Notes: generated from the sequence alone by a model not told the origin. A stretch of DNA of 47,610 nt from Stramenopiles sp. TOSAG23-6 (GCA_900128565.1 LT635926.1:1-47610), one strand, 5' to 3'. Numbered from the stretch's first letter, positions 20,601 to 31,336 are shown. Program-made: numbers and translations.

Positions 20601-23600
20601 GCAATTAGTAAAATATCGTTTCATCAAGCATATGACTGTCCATACACTCCACTAGACTGCCTTCGAGGGTGTGGAGAAAAGGTGAGAAAGTGTGATCGTG
20701 CATGGCATGAAAAGAATGTGTGTATGCGTCGCCAAGTATTTTGTCCCAATGATTGTAATGCAAGGATAAATGCAGATAGAATAGATGAACACTTGGCAGT
20801 TTGTCCTCGTGAAATTGTAGTATGCTTGTATGGTTGTGGCATGCGACTACGGCGAGCTAACCAAAGTGAACATCTTGCGCAGTGTAATTTACGAAGTCTT
20901 CCATGTGGAGCAGATCAAGCAGGGTGTCAACGGCAATTGCGATCATGGTTGCATGACACAAAGACTCTTTGTAAATTAGCTGACCGTAATGTAAAAACAC
21001 AACAGAATATTTTATATGAAGCGGAACGCGATAACAATGCGGCCATTTTATCAGAAAATGTTGTGCGTATTCAAGAAACTTCATTGCAACTGAGTAAACA
21101 TATCAAAAAGTTAGAGATATTGGAAAAGAAACAAAAACAAATTAAAAATTTCCCTCTTAATTGTAGCCATCAAGTATTGTGTGAAAGACACAATGAGACC
21201 GCATTAAGTTATGCTGCTAGTAGTGGCGATGAAGTTCTTTTATCGTATCTAATAAGTAAAATTCCACCAGAGGAAATCGATCATGAAAGTTTGTTAGGAT
21301 TCACTGCTTTAATCCGAGCATGCAAAACTAATACTACAAAGCATCTAAATTGTGTACGTTTACTCATAGAAAATGGTGCTGATACTAATAAAGAAACATC
21401 AACAGGTTTAACACCTTTACTAGAAGCATGTCGATACAATAATGGAAAAGTTATCACTCTTCTTATTGAAAAGCGTGTAGATATCCGAAGACGTAATAAG
21501 CATGGCATTGAAGCTGTGGAATGGGCAAGGAGATGGGGTCATGTTGAGTTGAGTCAAAAGCTAAAATTCAATCATGCATGGATGTCGGAACAAAAGAAGT
21601 TATTCCACTTAATCACAATGAATGATGTAGATAGTATTAAACCGATAGTTCAAGATGGTGAAGCATATAAATTGAATGCCCGTCGCATATATAGAGATTT
21701 ACTAAAGGTGTACCATGAAGAACTTCGCGAAAAAAATGCTGAATTAGCACCAAAAGAGAAGAAGTATCAGCTTGTTAGCAAAAAGGTAGAACAAAGTAGA
21801 AAGGTAGTAGAGGATGGAACTCGATTAGCTGAACATTTGAAACAAAAGTCTATAGAGCTATTGGATACAGTAAAACGACGAGAAGCCGAATTATTAGTGA
21901 CACGTGGTATTAGTGAATCTAGTTTTCTTCGAATTGTTCCTCGTCATATAGAAGAGCTTGCCAGCGTGTATGCACCTCCTCCACAAGTGTATCATATCCT
22001 AAAGTGTCTATTAGTACTTATAGGAACTCCCCCTAAAAGAATAAGGGATCCAAAGGGCACCGGGAAAATGGTTGATGACTGGTGGGGTGCAGCGCGGATT
22101 TTATTGAAGGAATGTGACGTGCCAATAATGCTGCGATCATTTAATTTATCTAATGTTTCATTTCGAAGAATGCAAACTTTGCGACGCGATTTTATTTATG
22201 ATAAAGATACATATAGGGAATGGGTGCCAAGTATGGGTTTACCCAAAGACAAATTTGAAGGTAAAATTAGATCTGACTTTCTTTATATTTCTGGCGAAGA
22301 TGGTTATCCTCTTGTAGAAGCATTGAGCAAATGGTTTGTGTATTTAGATGCATACTGGATTGATCAGATTGAAGTCAATCCTATTAAAACAAAAGCGGTT
22401 GAGTTACGTCAACAACACAAAAAACGTATTGGTGAATTGTGGAAAGAACGCGAAGAAATGACTCGGACACAGACAAAATTTGATATCATTATTGAGCAAT
22501 ACGAATTGCTGAAAGCGAGAAGTATTGAATTAGGAAATCTGATAAATTTGACAGAGCGACGATTACGAGTTGCAGAGATATTACAGTATCAATCAGATAC
22601 TGGACATGTCCCTCTTACGTGGGCATGTGCATGTGGTGTTCCAAAAGTTGTTGCATTGTTATTAAAACATGGTGCAATGGTTGACTATTCAACAGATGAA
22701 CTTCATAATGAATCAGCAAAGTTAATCCAACTTTTTTATCGCAATTATCATTGGAAATTAACTCGTCCAGCATGGAGCATTGAGCGGGCGTTTGAATATC
22801 GGACACGAGGAATAATACACATGTTTCAGTCAAAACTCATGCTTCGTCGTATTAGAGAGCGAAGACAAACAACTCGTATTCCTCTAGCCGAAGCTGCTTG
22901 GAATGGGCATTTGGATGTTGTAGAGACGCTAAATAGACGTAAAGTAAATACGATAACAAGAATATCTTGCTATATGTCAGCACCACCTCCGTTTACTTTA
23001 CCAGAAGATGTTATAGTAAAAAAAAGCACACCTTTATGGTTATATCCTCTAGAAAGAGGCGGAAGTGATAAACCACTTGGTATTGTTGATTTATCACGAC
23101 TTGCAATGAGTGAAATGGGGTCTGCTGAATACGATACAGTCAAAGGTTGGGTTCCGTCTGGTCATTTCCCATGTTATGAACGCATTGTTAAACTATATTA
23201 TAATGCCGATCGCGCAAGAAAGGCATCCCGGAATGACATATTGGCCAAGAAAAGAGTTGCCAAGCAAGGCGCTACTCGTGCTGCAAATTTAAAGTTAATG
23301 GAATTGGCCGTAATGAATTCAAATTTTAAAGAAATCTACAGGCTTGCCGATTTGGGAACTCCAATAGACCATCCTCACCCAGAGACTGGGTTTACTGGAC
23401 TGATGATGGCTGCAATGACAGAGACTTGGGTAATTAACAGTGAAGGACATCATGTACTTGCAGTAGAACTATTACTTGATAGGCACAAACGATCACCTCA
23501 AATTGATCGCGAAGCAGCCAATGGACACACTCCATTAACTTGGGCAGCAAATGCAGGGAAAAGTATGTCGGTGGATGCATTACTAAGGCGAGGCGCATTG

Positions 23601-25064
23601 GTAAATTACCGCACTAAAGATGGAAGAACACCTCTTATATATGCAGCTATGAATGGTAAACCTGATGTTGTATTTTCTCTCATGGACTCTGCTGCTGATG
23701 TAAGTATGGTAGATAATGATGGAAAGGGTGCAATAGCTCATGCCCGAGAACGCAATTTTACAGGAGTGGTTCGGCGTCTTTGTCAATTACGTTCAGGTTT
23801 TTCCGGAGACCAAGTACCACAATCGGGCAAAGTGTGGGAAAAAGTATGTTCATGGGGATGTGGATATACGGGTACAACAAGTGAAATAAATGAGCACGAA
23901 AAATCTAAATGTGTTATGCGTGTAGTACCATGCCAATTTTGTGGCATTCGTGATCTTTGGTATATGGAAAAAGAAAACCACGAACAAAGTGAATGTCCAT
24001 TTCGCCCTGTACGGTGCGGTTGGTGTAAACAGGATGTCCGAGCATGTGATTTAAAGAAACATAGAGATCCGACAGATGGAGACTGTTCTGATAGAGTTAT
24101 AGAGTGTCGTTGGAAATGTGGTCGTAGTTTCCGAGCATCTCACCAGGCACATCACGAACGCGCAGAATGCATACATCGGTTGATAAGATGTNCAATTTGT
24201 AACATGCTTCATGAATTTTCGACCAAATATTCAGATTGTCCAAAAAGTGTCACAAAGTGTGGTCTAGGTTGTGGAGCAGAAATTAGAGTAGAATGGCTTC
24301 CAAACCATGAAGCAAAGATATGCCCTCTTCGTTTAGTCGACTGTAAATGGGGATGTGGAAAACGTATTATGTTTAAAAATGTCCGAACTCATGAAGTCGA
24401 TTTATGCAAAAAGCGTAGTGTAAAATGTCGATATGATTGTGGAAACATGATTCCTCTCGATCAGATTAAAAATCATGAAGAGAATGAATGTTTGAAACGA
24501 TTTGTGGAATGTCGAGCTGGATGTGGACGGAAAGTTCGTTGTTGTAATATGGATGAACATGTAATTAAAGAATGTCGCAATCGTCTGGTTGAGTGCACGA
24601 TGGAAGGTTGTGACGAGCTATGTAAAGCTTCAGAACTAGAGGAACATATAAAACGCTTTTGTACCTATCGAATGGTACCTTGTGGACTTGGATGTGGCGA
24701 ACGTTTCCTTATTAGGGATGTTGAAGAACACAAAAAAACGGCATGTCCAAAAAGAAGAACTAAATGCCCAGTATGTAACAAAACACTACTATTTGATGAA
24801 CTGGAAGATCATCGATTGAATACATGTAGATTACGAATGGCATATTGTACAAGTGGTTGTGGCGAGGTGGTAGTTGCTCAAAAGATGAAAGGACATCTCC
24901 TCAAACGCTGTCCAATGCGATTGGTTCCATGTCGTAACAAATGTGGAGACATGGTACGATTTTGTGATCGTGAGATGCACGAAACTTCATTATGCAACCG
25001 TAAAAGGACAAATGAGGATGGTACACGTATATCAACACAAAGTCTTTTCTCAAATATGTTTTAG
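17652..25064 (+). CDS. Giant ankyrin-repeat / TRAF-like zinc finger protein with a dynein-stalk-like segment
   Basis: Uninterrupted 2470-residue protein. A basic N-terminus is followed by ankyrin repeats (about residues 70-135 and 240-325, e.g. HGHTALFKSALNGHVDTVQL). Three long Cys/His blocks follow (about 440-705, 785-1105, 2060-2450) made of roughly 27-residue units such as RLVECRQGCGYW...LRNHMKHACPHR, resembling TRAF-type zinc fingers. A Tudor/SH3-like stretch (GGWDSATVLGYRQIDDRYYLQY) sits near 716. More ankyrin repeats occur at 1180-1300, about 1640 and 1950-2035. Residues about 1345-1645 form two long coiled coils around a globular part (IEELASVYAPPPQVYHILK, DDWWGAARILL, VEALSKWFVYLDAYW) that resembles the microtubule-binding stalk of dynein heavy chains. 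No intron element is present despite the length. One undetermined base lies at 24192. A cytoskeletal scaffold role is inference. Confidence 0.85.
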   Translation: MGELVPIEWRLPAVFEEEKKQTTVVTRPPILERSVPSQLKKARKQRTSGHSKNRKRKRNRKSQKENPNGDTKLLKYAADGNTRKVKKLLSKGVHVDEANKHGHTALFKSALNGHVDTVQLLLAAGADVFFKDSRQMTALDWTRLSHQNETESLIEKRIVTLLQAKREDEHLSRHKDRCIGVIQKNRHLRKDIKYALKQGRVDLVIEMGEQSSVNFTRNIFDEACEVLHINNEEEQFFLDIETQMGWTALTKVSAMGSLEAVQLLLKFGVAVDYETRVGHTALSWAARCGNREVAAALIMAGAKVDRRSKRESRTPLQHAAANGHPGVTSMLLDKIYEKSYTKSVEWKEELKVINEELKPRLAAMLSPEELSLKKNRWRFLKDSSWAVYVQGELDHRDKHGMQAMEEAKKGRFSNVITLLDSAYNRIQDKNSELQREANDSKPRKCVNGCGFSDRSDCITHHEQHQCSMRYVDCENNCGKQVRLNDMENHKLRDCTKRIVACLNAYSGCFWRGPLSGQKEHATLHCRKRKVKCRIGCGKSLLFDQLVYHEQERCGYRLVECRQGCGYWEQGRLLRNHMKHACPHRLVKCPIAQCDVKVKFIDLEDHVDRECSLLCKWDNCGIRVGPKARRDVHELFECPHRMIYCMHGCSTELPACEFPQHEAFCTHRMELCTTGCGAYIRAGMQFTHADPYSGDCPARLVRCPLDIANRTPIRVRRADGGWDSATVLGYRQIDDRYYLQYKPDRSISLLEDASNFAEQKEHDFAWVNLKLTQWMPIPELPETHWKCKQMTCADIPFHLSDKGLCHHAPIECDCGQIVPASCIETHQNNRCPLRWVKCRHGCGETVQALYLWDHENKDCSYRKVICKCGEFVSIEPNQHAFHMRTCKAGLFQCDLGCGSKVALRDMKNHTENKCPKRTVMCSLGCGASMWAEELKHHVDKLCMERQTFCDLCAKPVRAGSLKEHKLHSCLERLEPCQLGCGAACAISKISFHQAYDCPYTPLDCLRGCGEKVRKCDRAWHEKNVCMRRQVFCPNDCNARINADRIDEHLAVCPREIVVCLYGCGMRLRRANQSEHLAQCNLRSLPCGADQAGCQRQLRSWLHDTKTLCKLADRNVKTQQNILYEAERDNNAAILSENVVRIQETSLQLSKHIKKLEILEKKQKQIKNFPLNCSHQVLCERHNETALSYAASSGDEVLLSYLISKIPPEEIDHESLLGFTALIRACKTNTTKHLNCVRLLIENGADTNKETSTGLTPLLEACRYNNGKVITLLIEKRVDIRRRNKHGIEAVEWARRWGHVELSQKLKFNHAWMSEQKKLFHLITMNDVDSIKPIVQDGEAYKLNARRIYRDLLKVYHEELREKNAELAPKEKKYQLVSKKVEQSRKVVEDGTRLAEHLKQKSIELLDTVKRREAELLVTRGISESSFLRIVPRHIEELASVYAPPPQVYHILKCLLVLIGTPPKRIRDPKGTGKMVDDWWGAARILLKECDVPIMLRSFNLSNVSFRRMQTLRRDFIYDKDTYREWVPSMGLPKDKFEGKIRSDFLYISGEDGYPLVEALSKWFVYLDAYWIDQIEVNPIKTKAVELRQQHKKRIGELWKEREEMTRTQTKFDIIIEQYELLKARSIELGNLINLTERRLRVAEILQYQSDTGHVPLTWACACGVPKVVALLLKHGAMVDYSTDELHNESAKLIQLFYRNYHWKLTRPAWSIERAFEYRTRGIIHMFQSKLMLRRIRERRQTTRIPLAEAAWNGHLDVVETLNRRKVNTITRISCYMSAPPPFTLPEDVIVKKSTPLWLYPLERGGSDKPLGIVDLSRLAMSEMGSAEYDTVKGWVPSGHFPCYERIVKLYYNADRARKASRNDILAKKRVAKQGATRAANLKLMELAVMNSNFKEIYRLADLGTPIDHPHPETGFTGLMMAAMTETWVINSEGHHVLAVELLLDRHKRSPQIDREAANGHTPLTWAANAGKSMSVDALLRRGALVNYRTKDGRTPLIYAAMNGKPDVVFSLMDSAADVSMVDNDGKGAIAHARERNFTGVVRRLCQLRSGFSGDQVPQSGKVWEKVCSWGCGYTGTTSEINEHEKSKCVMRVVPCQFCGIRDLWYMEKENHEQSECPFRPVRCGWCKQDVRACDLKKHRDPTDGDCSDRVIECRWKCGRSFRASHQAHHERAECIHRLIRCXICNMLHEFSTKYSDCPKSVTKCGLGCGAEIRVEWLPNHEAKICPLRLVDCKWGCGKRIMFKNVRTHEVDLCKKRSVKCRYDCGNMIPLDQIKNHEENECLKRFVECRAGCGRKVRCCNMDEHVIKECRNRLVECTMEGCDELCKASELEEHIKRFCTYRMVPCGLGCGERFLIRDVEEHKKTACPKRRTKCPVCNKTLLFDELEDHRLNTCRLRMAYCTSGCGEVVVAQKMKGHLLKRCPMRLVPCRNKCGDMVRFCDREMHETSLCNRKRTNEDGTRISTQSLFSNMF

Positions 25065-25420
25065 TGTAAGAATAATTTTGATTTCGTTTAAAAGTTAATT
25101 TGTCTAAGAAATAAAACAGTAAAACTGATAGTGAAATAGTTGTATATAACAAGACGTATTCAAAGTTTAGTTGTAGTGTACAAAATGTAAATACCCCAAA
25201 TCAGTATTTAGATAAAGTATGATTTTGTAGAAGCTATTTTATATTGTTGGATCTTCAATACGTAATTTAATTCCAACGAAACATTGCATATAATTTATTA
25301 TTAATAAATACAAACTAAAAAATATTTGCATCTCTTTCGAAAAATCACAATAACCCTAATAACCTATTTACTTTCAATCAGAAATATATCTGACTTTCTA
25401 TAGAATTCCACACAAATATT
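25065..25420. other. Convergent intergenic region
   Basis: AT-rich sequence between the stop of the ankyrin gene and the stop of TRAPPC5. No coding, tRNA or repeat feature was recognised; it presumably holds the two 3' UTRs. Confidence 0.4.
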
Positions 25421-25966
25421 CTATTTGTGAAATTGTATTAAAAAAGTTGTTCGTCCATGATGAGTTGCTGTGTCACTAAGGTATGCTTTCACTGTCGCTG
25501 GGAAATTAGCTCCCATCAATATGCCTTGAATTACACCGGCAAGATATGCCGCACAATTTACTTGAGAAGAGACAAATTTATTTGTAACTGGGGTATCATC
25601 TGTAATCATATAGGAAAACTCCCTATCTGTACTCTTTTCTAGCGCATCAGCTTGTTTTCCAAAAAGAGACTTCCACACTGTTGTGTGTATATACTGAAGT
25701 ATTGACACTGCCTGTTGATCCCATGTTTTACCACTAATACGCCGCCCAGGAGTATCTCGAAAGGCAATTAGTTCGTTCACACGGACACCTACATTTATTC
25801 CTATTTCTGACAACTTATCCTCTAAATCAGACGATTTCGCGTTTCGCGGTACTCTAGCTCGAATGTATCGCACTATACCAGAAAACATGAAGGCAAAAGC
25901 ACTAAGGCTTACTTCTTTTTTGCCCATACTAAGAGGTCGATCTAATATACCATTACCTGAACTCAT
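25421..25966 (-). CDS. TRAPPC5: TRAPP complex subunit 5 (Trs31/BET3 family)
   Basis: 181-residue single-exon protein, the usual length for TRAPPC5. It starts with the ILDRPLSMGKKEVSLSAFAFMFSGIV pattern (here ILDRPLSMGKKEVSLSAF), continues with LEDKLSEIGINVGVRVNELI and LQYIHTTVWKSLFGKQADALEKS, and ends with CAAYLAGVIQGILMGANFPA, the BET3-fold C-terminal segment. It is a core subunit of the TRAPP tethering complexes and Rab1/Ypt1 exchange factor, acting at ER-Golgi membranes. Confidence 0.95.
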   Translation of the reverse strand: MSSGNGILDRPLSMGKKEVSLSAFAFMFSGIVRYIRARVPRNAKSSDLEDKLSEIGINVGVRVNELIAFRDTPGRRISGKTWDQQAVSILQYIHTTVWKSLFGKQADALEKSTDREFSYMITDDTPVTNKFVSSQVNCAAYLAGVIQGILMGANFPATVKAYLSDTATHHGRTTFLIQFHK

Positions 25967-26208
25967 CTATAAAAAATAAATCAAGAAAATCTATACGGCG
26001 ATTATGCGACGATTTTTGATTATCGTAATAGTTATGGATGGCGATTTTTTGAGTCTTTGACCGCGGTTCAAAACTTCAACAACTTGTCAACACTCGTCTT
26101 ACCCGGGACCATGCTGGATTCGCGATCGATATAATATATGCACAAGAAGAATGTGTTATATATTAAAAATAATGTGAATGTCAAAAGACTCAAAACTATA
26201 AAATATTT

Positions 26209-28075
26209 TTAATTTTGTAGCAAATGTCGTTTTTTGTTAATAATTTCCCTAACAATATTCATTACCTGAGTAAAATCTGTTGTTGGATTTAATTTAACAT
26301 AGTCTTTCGAAGCAACAGTTATAATTGAACACCATTTTGGTATATATGCAACGAGCATCACCAACAACTTATCTACTTTTTCAATAGTCACGTCACTTTT
26401 ACCCTTACAACGAAAACTTTCAGAAATTCTCAAAGCTAAATTTTTTCTCAAAATTGTTGTTTTTCGTCTTGTGCTGCAGTATTGATGTATTGTACAACAA
26501 ACATCGGGCAATAGCTCAAGTAACATCATCTGAGTATGATGCTTGGCTCGTTTTTGGAGCACATTTGCATTTTCTTCTTTTGATCGAATTGTAGCAAGTA
26601 AATCAGAAATATCTGATGAAGACGTTGAAGATTGTGAATTCTCCAGTGGATTATGTATTTTGGAAAAATATTTCAAATTGTTTTTTGTTAGGTACAAAAT
26701 TTCGTAAAAAAAATCGAATTTGAAAAAATATAAACCATACATGGATCGGACCAATTAAATCATCAGTAGATGACTTTTCATTTTGTCCACTCTTTGATTT
26801 TAAACTTGCTATGGACTTCATAGCTATTTTGTCTGCTTCAATATCATTGCAAGGTGGGTATGGAATATCCATTAAATTATCGATTTTTTTTCTGTTTGTA
26901 TGAGGATCAATAGTAGAATTAAGAGAATCTCTATGAGTTGAATTACTTTCTAAAGCATAAGCATCTTGCTTTATTTTTTTCTCTTTCAACACATTTTGAA
27001 GATGATCACAGAGACGCTGATACATTATATCAATGCGAAGACTTAATTTTTCTCCCGATGCCGAACTTTTTTTCCGAGATGTACAGTTTTGTAATTGTGT
27101 TATTTTTGTAACGTCAGGATTAATTAATGAAATGTTTTCTGATTTTTTATTAACACCACTATTTGAAATATCCATACCATTCCGCTTAGTAATGTCATAA
27201 AGCTTTTTACGTTTCNGTTTTTTACTTTTTACATTTGAAGTAAGAGTCGTAGAACAATTAAATTTAAATTTTTCTCGAGTGAATACAATTGCAGGGGGTT
27301 CTCCGACATTTCTCGAACTTTCTAAAAAAGTAGCATTTTGTTCTTTTGAATTTCCGTTCATTACATTCTTGACATGCGCTGGCCAATCTATATTATAATC
27401 TGGATCACCACCTAGAAGATACTGACGTGTAGGGGTAATTACATAAGCTTCCTCATATAAATTAGAAATTCGTCGAAGATGTTCAATTGGAAAGGAACGT
27501 TTTGTCGCATGTTCAACAGCAGATTTTATTCGTGAAAATACAGAAATTTGACGCCGTGTTTGCATTATTGTCAATACTGTATCAAGAGCACCAAATGTAT
27601 GGAGTAATATGCTGTAATTTGGAGGCAGAGTTATTGTTTTAGATTTATTTGATTTTCCAGAATATTTTTTGTTTAAATATTCTGCAGTAGCTGTATTAGG
27701 CATATTCTCATTGGTCACTTGCGTAATCTGTCTTCTGTTTTCATCTCTACGACGTGACGTTTTACGTAAAGAAGACTTCTCTAAAGATGTATAATTTCCC
27801 CTTTGTCTTACTGATGGGGCTTGCATTTCGGATCGCTTCCGTTTTTGGGGATGTGTATCAAAGAGATTATCGTCAGCGTTGCGCCGCTTTTGTGACAGTA
27901 GACAACGTTGGCGTTGCATTGGATTTTGAAACAAAAATCGTTTTCGTGCACGTCGGTTGGATAATGCATTCAATACTTTTGAACAATTTTCATCATTCCT
28001 TTTGTTTTGGGACAACTTTATACCTTTGGTATTTTCCATTAGGAATGATGAGTTGTTTTCACTATTATTGCTCAT
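26209..28075 (-). CDS. CDT1: DNA replication licensing factor CDT1, two exons
   Basis: Exons 28075-26741 and 26652-26209 give 592 residues. The first 130 residues are basic and disordered. Residues about 150-230 match the CDT1 geminin-binding fold: LPPNYSILLHTFGALDTVL, then RIKSAVEHATKRSFPIEHLRR and LYEEAYVI. Exon 2 (last 148 residues) carries the winged-helix C-terminus that binds MCM (TIEKVDKLLVMLVAYIPKW, then a DYVKLN...VMNIVREIIN pattern). CDT1 loads MCM2-7 at origins with CDC6 and ORC. Excision of I5 joins the exons in frame (GPIH then NPLENS). One undetermined base lies at 27216 in exon 1. Confidence 0.85.
26653..26740 (-). other. Intron-like family element I5
   Basis: 88 nt. Minus strand: GTATGGTTTATATT at the start, core TTTACGAAATTTTG then TACCTAACAAAAAA, end TATTTTTCCAAAATACAT. 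CAT is present on both flanks. Excision is in frame. A GT-AG alternative using CTGGAG 15 nt downstream would also stay in frame, at the cost of five residues. Confidence 0.87.
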
Positions 28076-28561
28076 ACTTCACGTGTTTGATTATATTTGG
28101 AAAATATTGGAGCCAAAGAAGTATAGTCCCCGTCTGCGAGTTGTGATGCCGTTAAATCTTGGATTGTGAATAGATACACGATACACTTTCACGTGAGTTC
28201 CTTATTTAGACATCAAATGTAGTTCGTATAGTTCACTGTATCAATCGAAGAAAAAATATCCCTATGACAATCATGAACAGAGTCGGAAAAATGTTCAAAG
28301 AAAAAGAGGCAAAGAGAGAGAGCCACACAAGTTTTTGACCACCGAAATCGCAAATCAAAAATGCACATCAATCAAATTTTTTCACAGTTATTTCGTGTAG
28401 TATTTGAAATTTAATAAATAAAAATGAAGCAAAAATGAAGTCGTCCTTCAAATCTAATTTTTAAATCGAAATTTTGTGCATTACAAAATTGAAATAATTA
28501 TTTAAAGTGTCTATTATTATTATTATTATTATTCTTGAATGTAAATTTATTTTTGTCTCAA
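28076..28561. other. Intergenic region upstream of CDT1
   Basis: Between the CDT1 start and the TRMT2A stop. It holds an (ATT)n run at about 28511-28532 and an AG-rich patch near 28300-28320. Nothing coding was recognised. Confidence 0.4.
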
Positions 28562-31336
28562 TTATTCACTTTTAACATCTTCAGCTTCTCTACGCAATTT
28601 CTCAGCCTCTTCAGCTTCTCTACGCAATTTCTCAGCCTTTTCAGCTTTACCTCTTGCGCGGTGCATAGCTTTTTTCTCAGCTCTCAACTTTGCTTTTTGT
28701 GCTTGTGCAATTCCTTCAGGAGATGACGCAAATGTTGCTTCACTAGATTCCATGTTACGTTCAAATACCATAACCATCTCACAGTGATCAGTACTAGGAA
28801 ATAAATCTACAGGTTGGGCATGAACAGGATAAAATGGAATCCCAGGAATTGTATCTCTTTTGCCTCTTGCTGATCTGCAAAGTTCTACCTGTTTTATATG
28901 TAATATATTTATTGTCAATATAAGTAAGAGTTTTTTATTTCATTTTTTTTCTGAATGTAAAACACAAAAAAAAATTAAATAAAAGTATATATTAGATGGC
29001 ATCACGAAATAGGTTTGCCTTTAAAAAAATAGTAGAAAATAAATAGTAGTATAGATTAGATGGCATCACTGAATGGGTGTGCCTTTCAAGTTTTCTTTTC
29101 ACAACAATTTGTTCAATTGACGCGCATGAAAATCTCCTCATTTCAAATAAAACTATTATTGAAAACACAAAATATGTAAAAAAACAATGTGAGGAATTGA
29201 AAACACAAAATATGTAAAAAAAACAATGTGAGGAATATTACGTACAGCATTACTAAGTAAAGAGCCAGAAGGATTACATGAAACATATACCAATCTCTGT
29301 ATTGCGCTACAACTACGAATAGCTTTGATAGTATTTTGATGTAAACCACAACGGGGAGGGTCCACGATAGCAACACATCTCAATTCATCAATTTGTAATT
29401 TACTACTTTCGGTTGTTTTATTTATTTCAGTTGTTTCATTGTTTGATGATGGTGTTTTATTTATTTCAGTTGTTTCATTGTTTGATGATGGTGTTTTATC
29501 CCAAGTAGCAAGCATTTGCTGCAATCCTTTCTCAGCTGGTGCACAAACAAATTCACAATTTGAAATACCATTTAACTTAGCATTTTCATTCGCAGATTTA
29601 ATAGAAGCATCAACAATATCAATACCAAGAATATGTCTCGCGTCTTTAGCCATACTGAGTCCAATACTGCCAGTACCACAACACACATCAACAACTACTG
29701 TATTTTTGTCTGGTTTGACAAATTGCTTTACTGTCTCGTATAAAACTTCAGCAGCTTTTGTATTAACCTGAAAGAATGCTTGTGGTGCAATTTGGAATTT
29801 CAGACCAAGTAATTCTTCTTCATAATAAGAGAGACCAAAAAGAATTTTTCTGTCAGCATTATAAGAAGCATTTGAACATCCTCTAGATTCAACAATATGG
29901 AGTGCAGATAATTTGGCAAGACTCGATGTGTCTTGTTTTTCATGTGGTCCAATACCAGGAAAAGTACAAAAATGTTTAGTTAAGGATTTCAATTCTAAAT
30001 CCCATTCTGGATGGACACGAAATCCGTCATTTCCACTATCTTTGACACTTTCAACAATGTCACCATTTTCATTTATAAGTGGCGTTGCTGCTTCAATAAC
30101 TACCATTAATTGACCTGTGCGATTAGAATGTCTAACTGTCATCATTCGCCAAACACCAGATGACTTGACCTTATCATACACTGAAAATTTTGACATTTTG
30201 GAACAAAATTGTTGCATTGCTTCAGCTGCAATTAACGAAGGTTTGTCTATGTTTGAACAGTTTTCTGCACTACAAACTGTTGTAGTGTGTAAATAATGTC
30301 CAATACGAAATCCAACTGAAATATCATTTTTTGTATTTTCAACTGAAATATCATTTTTTGTATTTTCACATTTTATACCAGGTTTTGAATTTGTCCAGCC
30401 AATAGTAAAAGATACTTTATTTCTATATGCTTTTGTATCAGGTGATGCTTTGATAGTTTCTAACGCACAAACTAAACCTTTGTTTTTGTATAAATATGAA
30501 GGTAAACTTTTCACAGTTTTCTTATCTTTGTTAATTGATAAAAGGCGTTGTACATCAACACCTCTTCTCTCGGCTTCTTCAAGTGAAATTTCTGGACAAT
30601 TAGGAATTTTGGTAAATTTTTTACGCAATCTTCTAGCAATACGCAACATATTCTTACGACTTTCTTCTTGTTTTAGATTGAGTTGTTCATCATACGACAT
30701 TTTCCACAAAGGAGTGACAACGTCTTCTATACAGCTTGGAATTTCATATTTCTCTTCTTTTTTTTCTTTTTCTTTTTTTTCTTCTTTTGGTTTTGAAGCA
30801 CGAGTTTCGATATCACCATGTGAATATTTACAGCGTTTACCATATTTACACTTACCTTTCTTTACGAAACTAAAACATTCATCAACAGTTGAAGACAACT
30901 TTTTTCTTTTTGGCGCGCACTCATCAGCACCAACCTGTCTTCTTTTCAGAGTTTTTTTAATCTGTTTTTGTATTGCAGGGACAATTTTAAGTATAGAATT
31001 TTTATATTTTATACCTTGCATTTTCTCTTTTGCTATATCCTTGGTGGCAAGTGAGTCAAACTTTATAAAAGCCGTATTTCCATTTTTGATTTTCTTCACA
31101 GAAGAGAACTGAATACCTGCTTTTGTCAAGAAAGTTTTTGCGTCATTCGAGCCTGCCCATTTCCAAGCACCTTGTCCAAGTATACAAAGTTTCAAACTAG
31201 TATCGTCAGAAGATTCCATTGCTTCACGAATTTCATGTGTAAGTACCATACTTGGGGAATATTCTACTTCCATAGGAGAGTCTGTAGACTGAGTAGCGAC
31301 GGTGTCAGTTGTTTCTACTTCTTTGGTGGATTGCAT
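28562..31336 (-). CDS. TRMT2A: tRNA (uracil-5-)-methyltransferase TRMT2A, two exons
   Basis: Exons 31336-29246 and 28888-28562 give 805 residues. An RRM-like N-terminus (about 50-125) is followed by a CCCH zinc finger (CFSFVKKGKCKYGKRCKYSH, about 180-200). The catalytic domain has the SAM-binding motif VVDVCCGTGSIGLSMAKDA, the substrate motif VDPPRCGLH and the catalytic Cys in VYVSCNPSG. Exon 2 supplies the ending (IPFYPVHAQPVDLFPSTDHCE), then a Glu/Lys/Arg-rich coiled coil tail. The enzyme makes m5U54 in tRNA. The intron is ordinary GT-AG. The coding sequence carries three in-frame tandem duplications: a repeat of KNDISVENT near 30330, NKTPSSNNETTEI near 29430-29500, and EKLRREAE near 28570-28640. 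Confidence 0.9.
28889..29245 (-). other. Canonical GT-AG intron of TRMT2A with internal repeats
   Basis: 357 nt. Minus strand: GTACGTAATATTCC at the start and ATATAAAACAG at the end, joining ...LLSNA to VELCRS in frame, which matches the expected TRMT2A sequence. It lacks the TACCTAAC core and the ACAT end of the I-family. Inside are a tandem pair of TTCCTCACATTG(T)nACATATTTTGTG units (29160-29240) and two diverged copies of a unit containing GTGATGCCATCTAAT (about 28990-29075). Confidence 0.85.

Noticed and set aside
26105-26140. CGCGATCGATAT and other CGATCG palindromes as an origin or regulatory array
   Set aside because: Scattered short palindromes without regular spacing or link to a given gene set.
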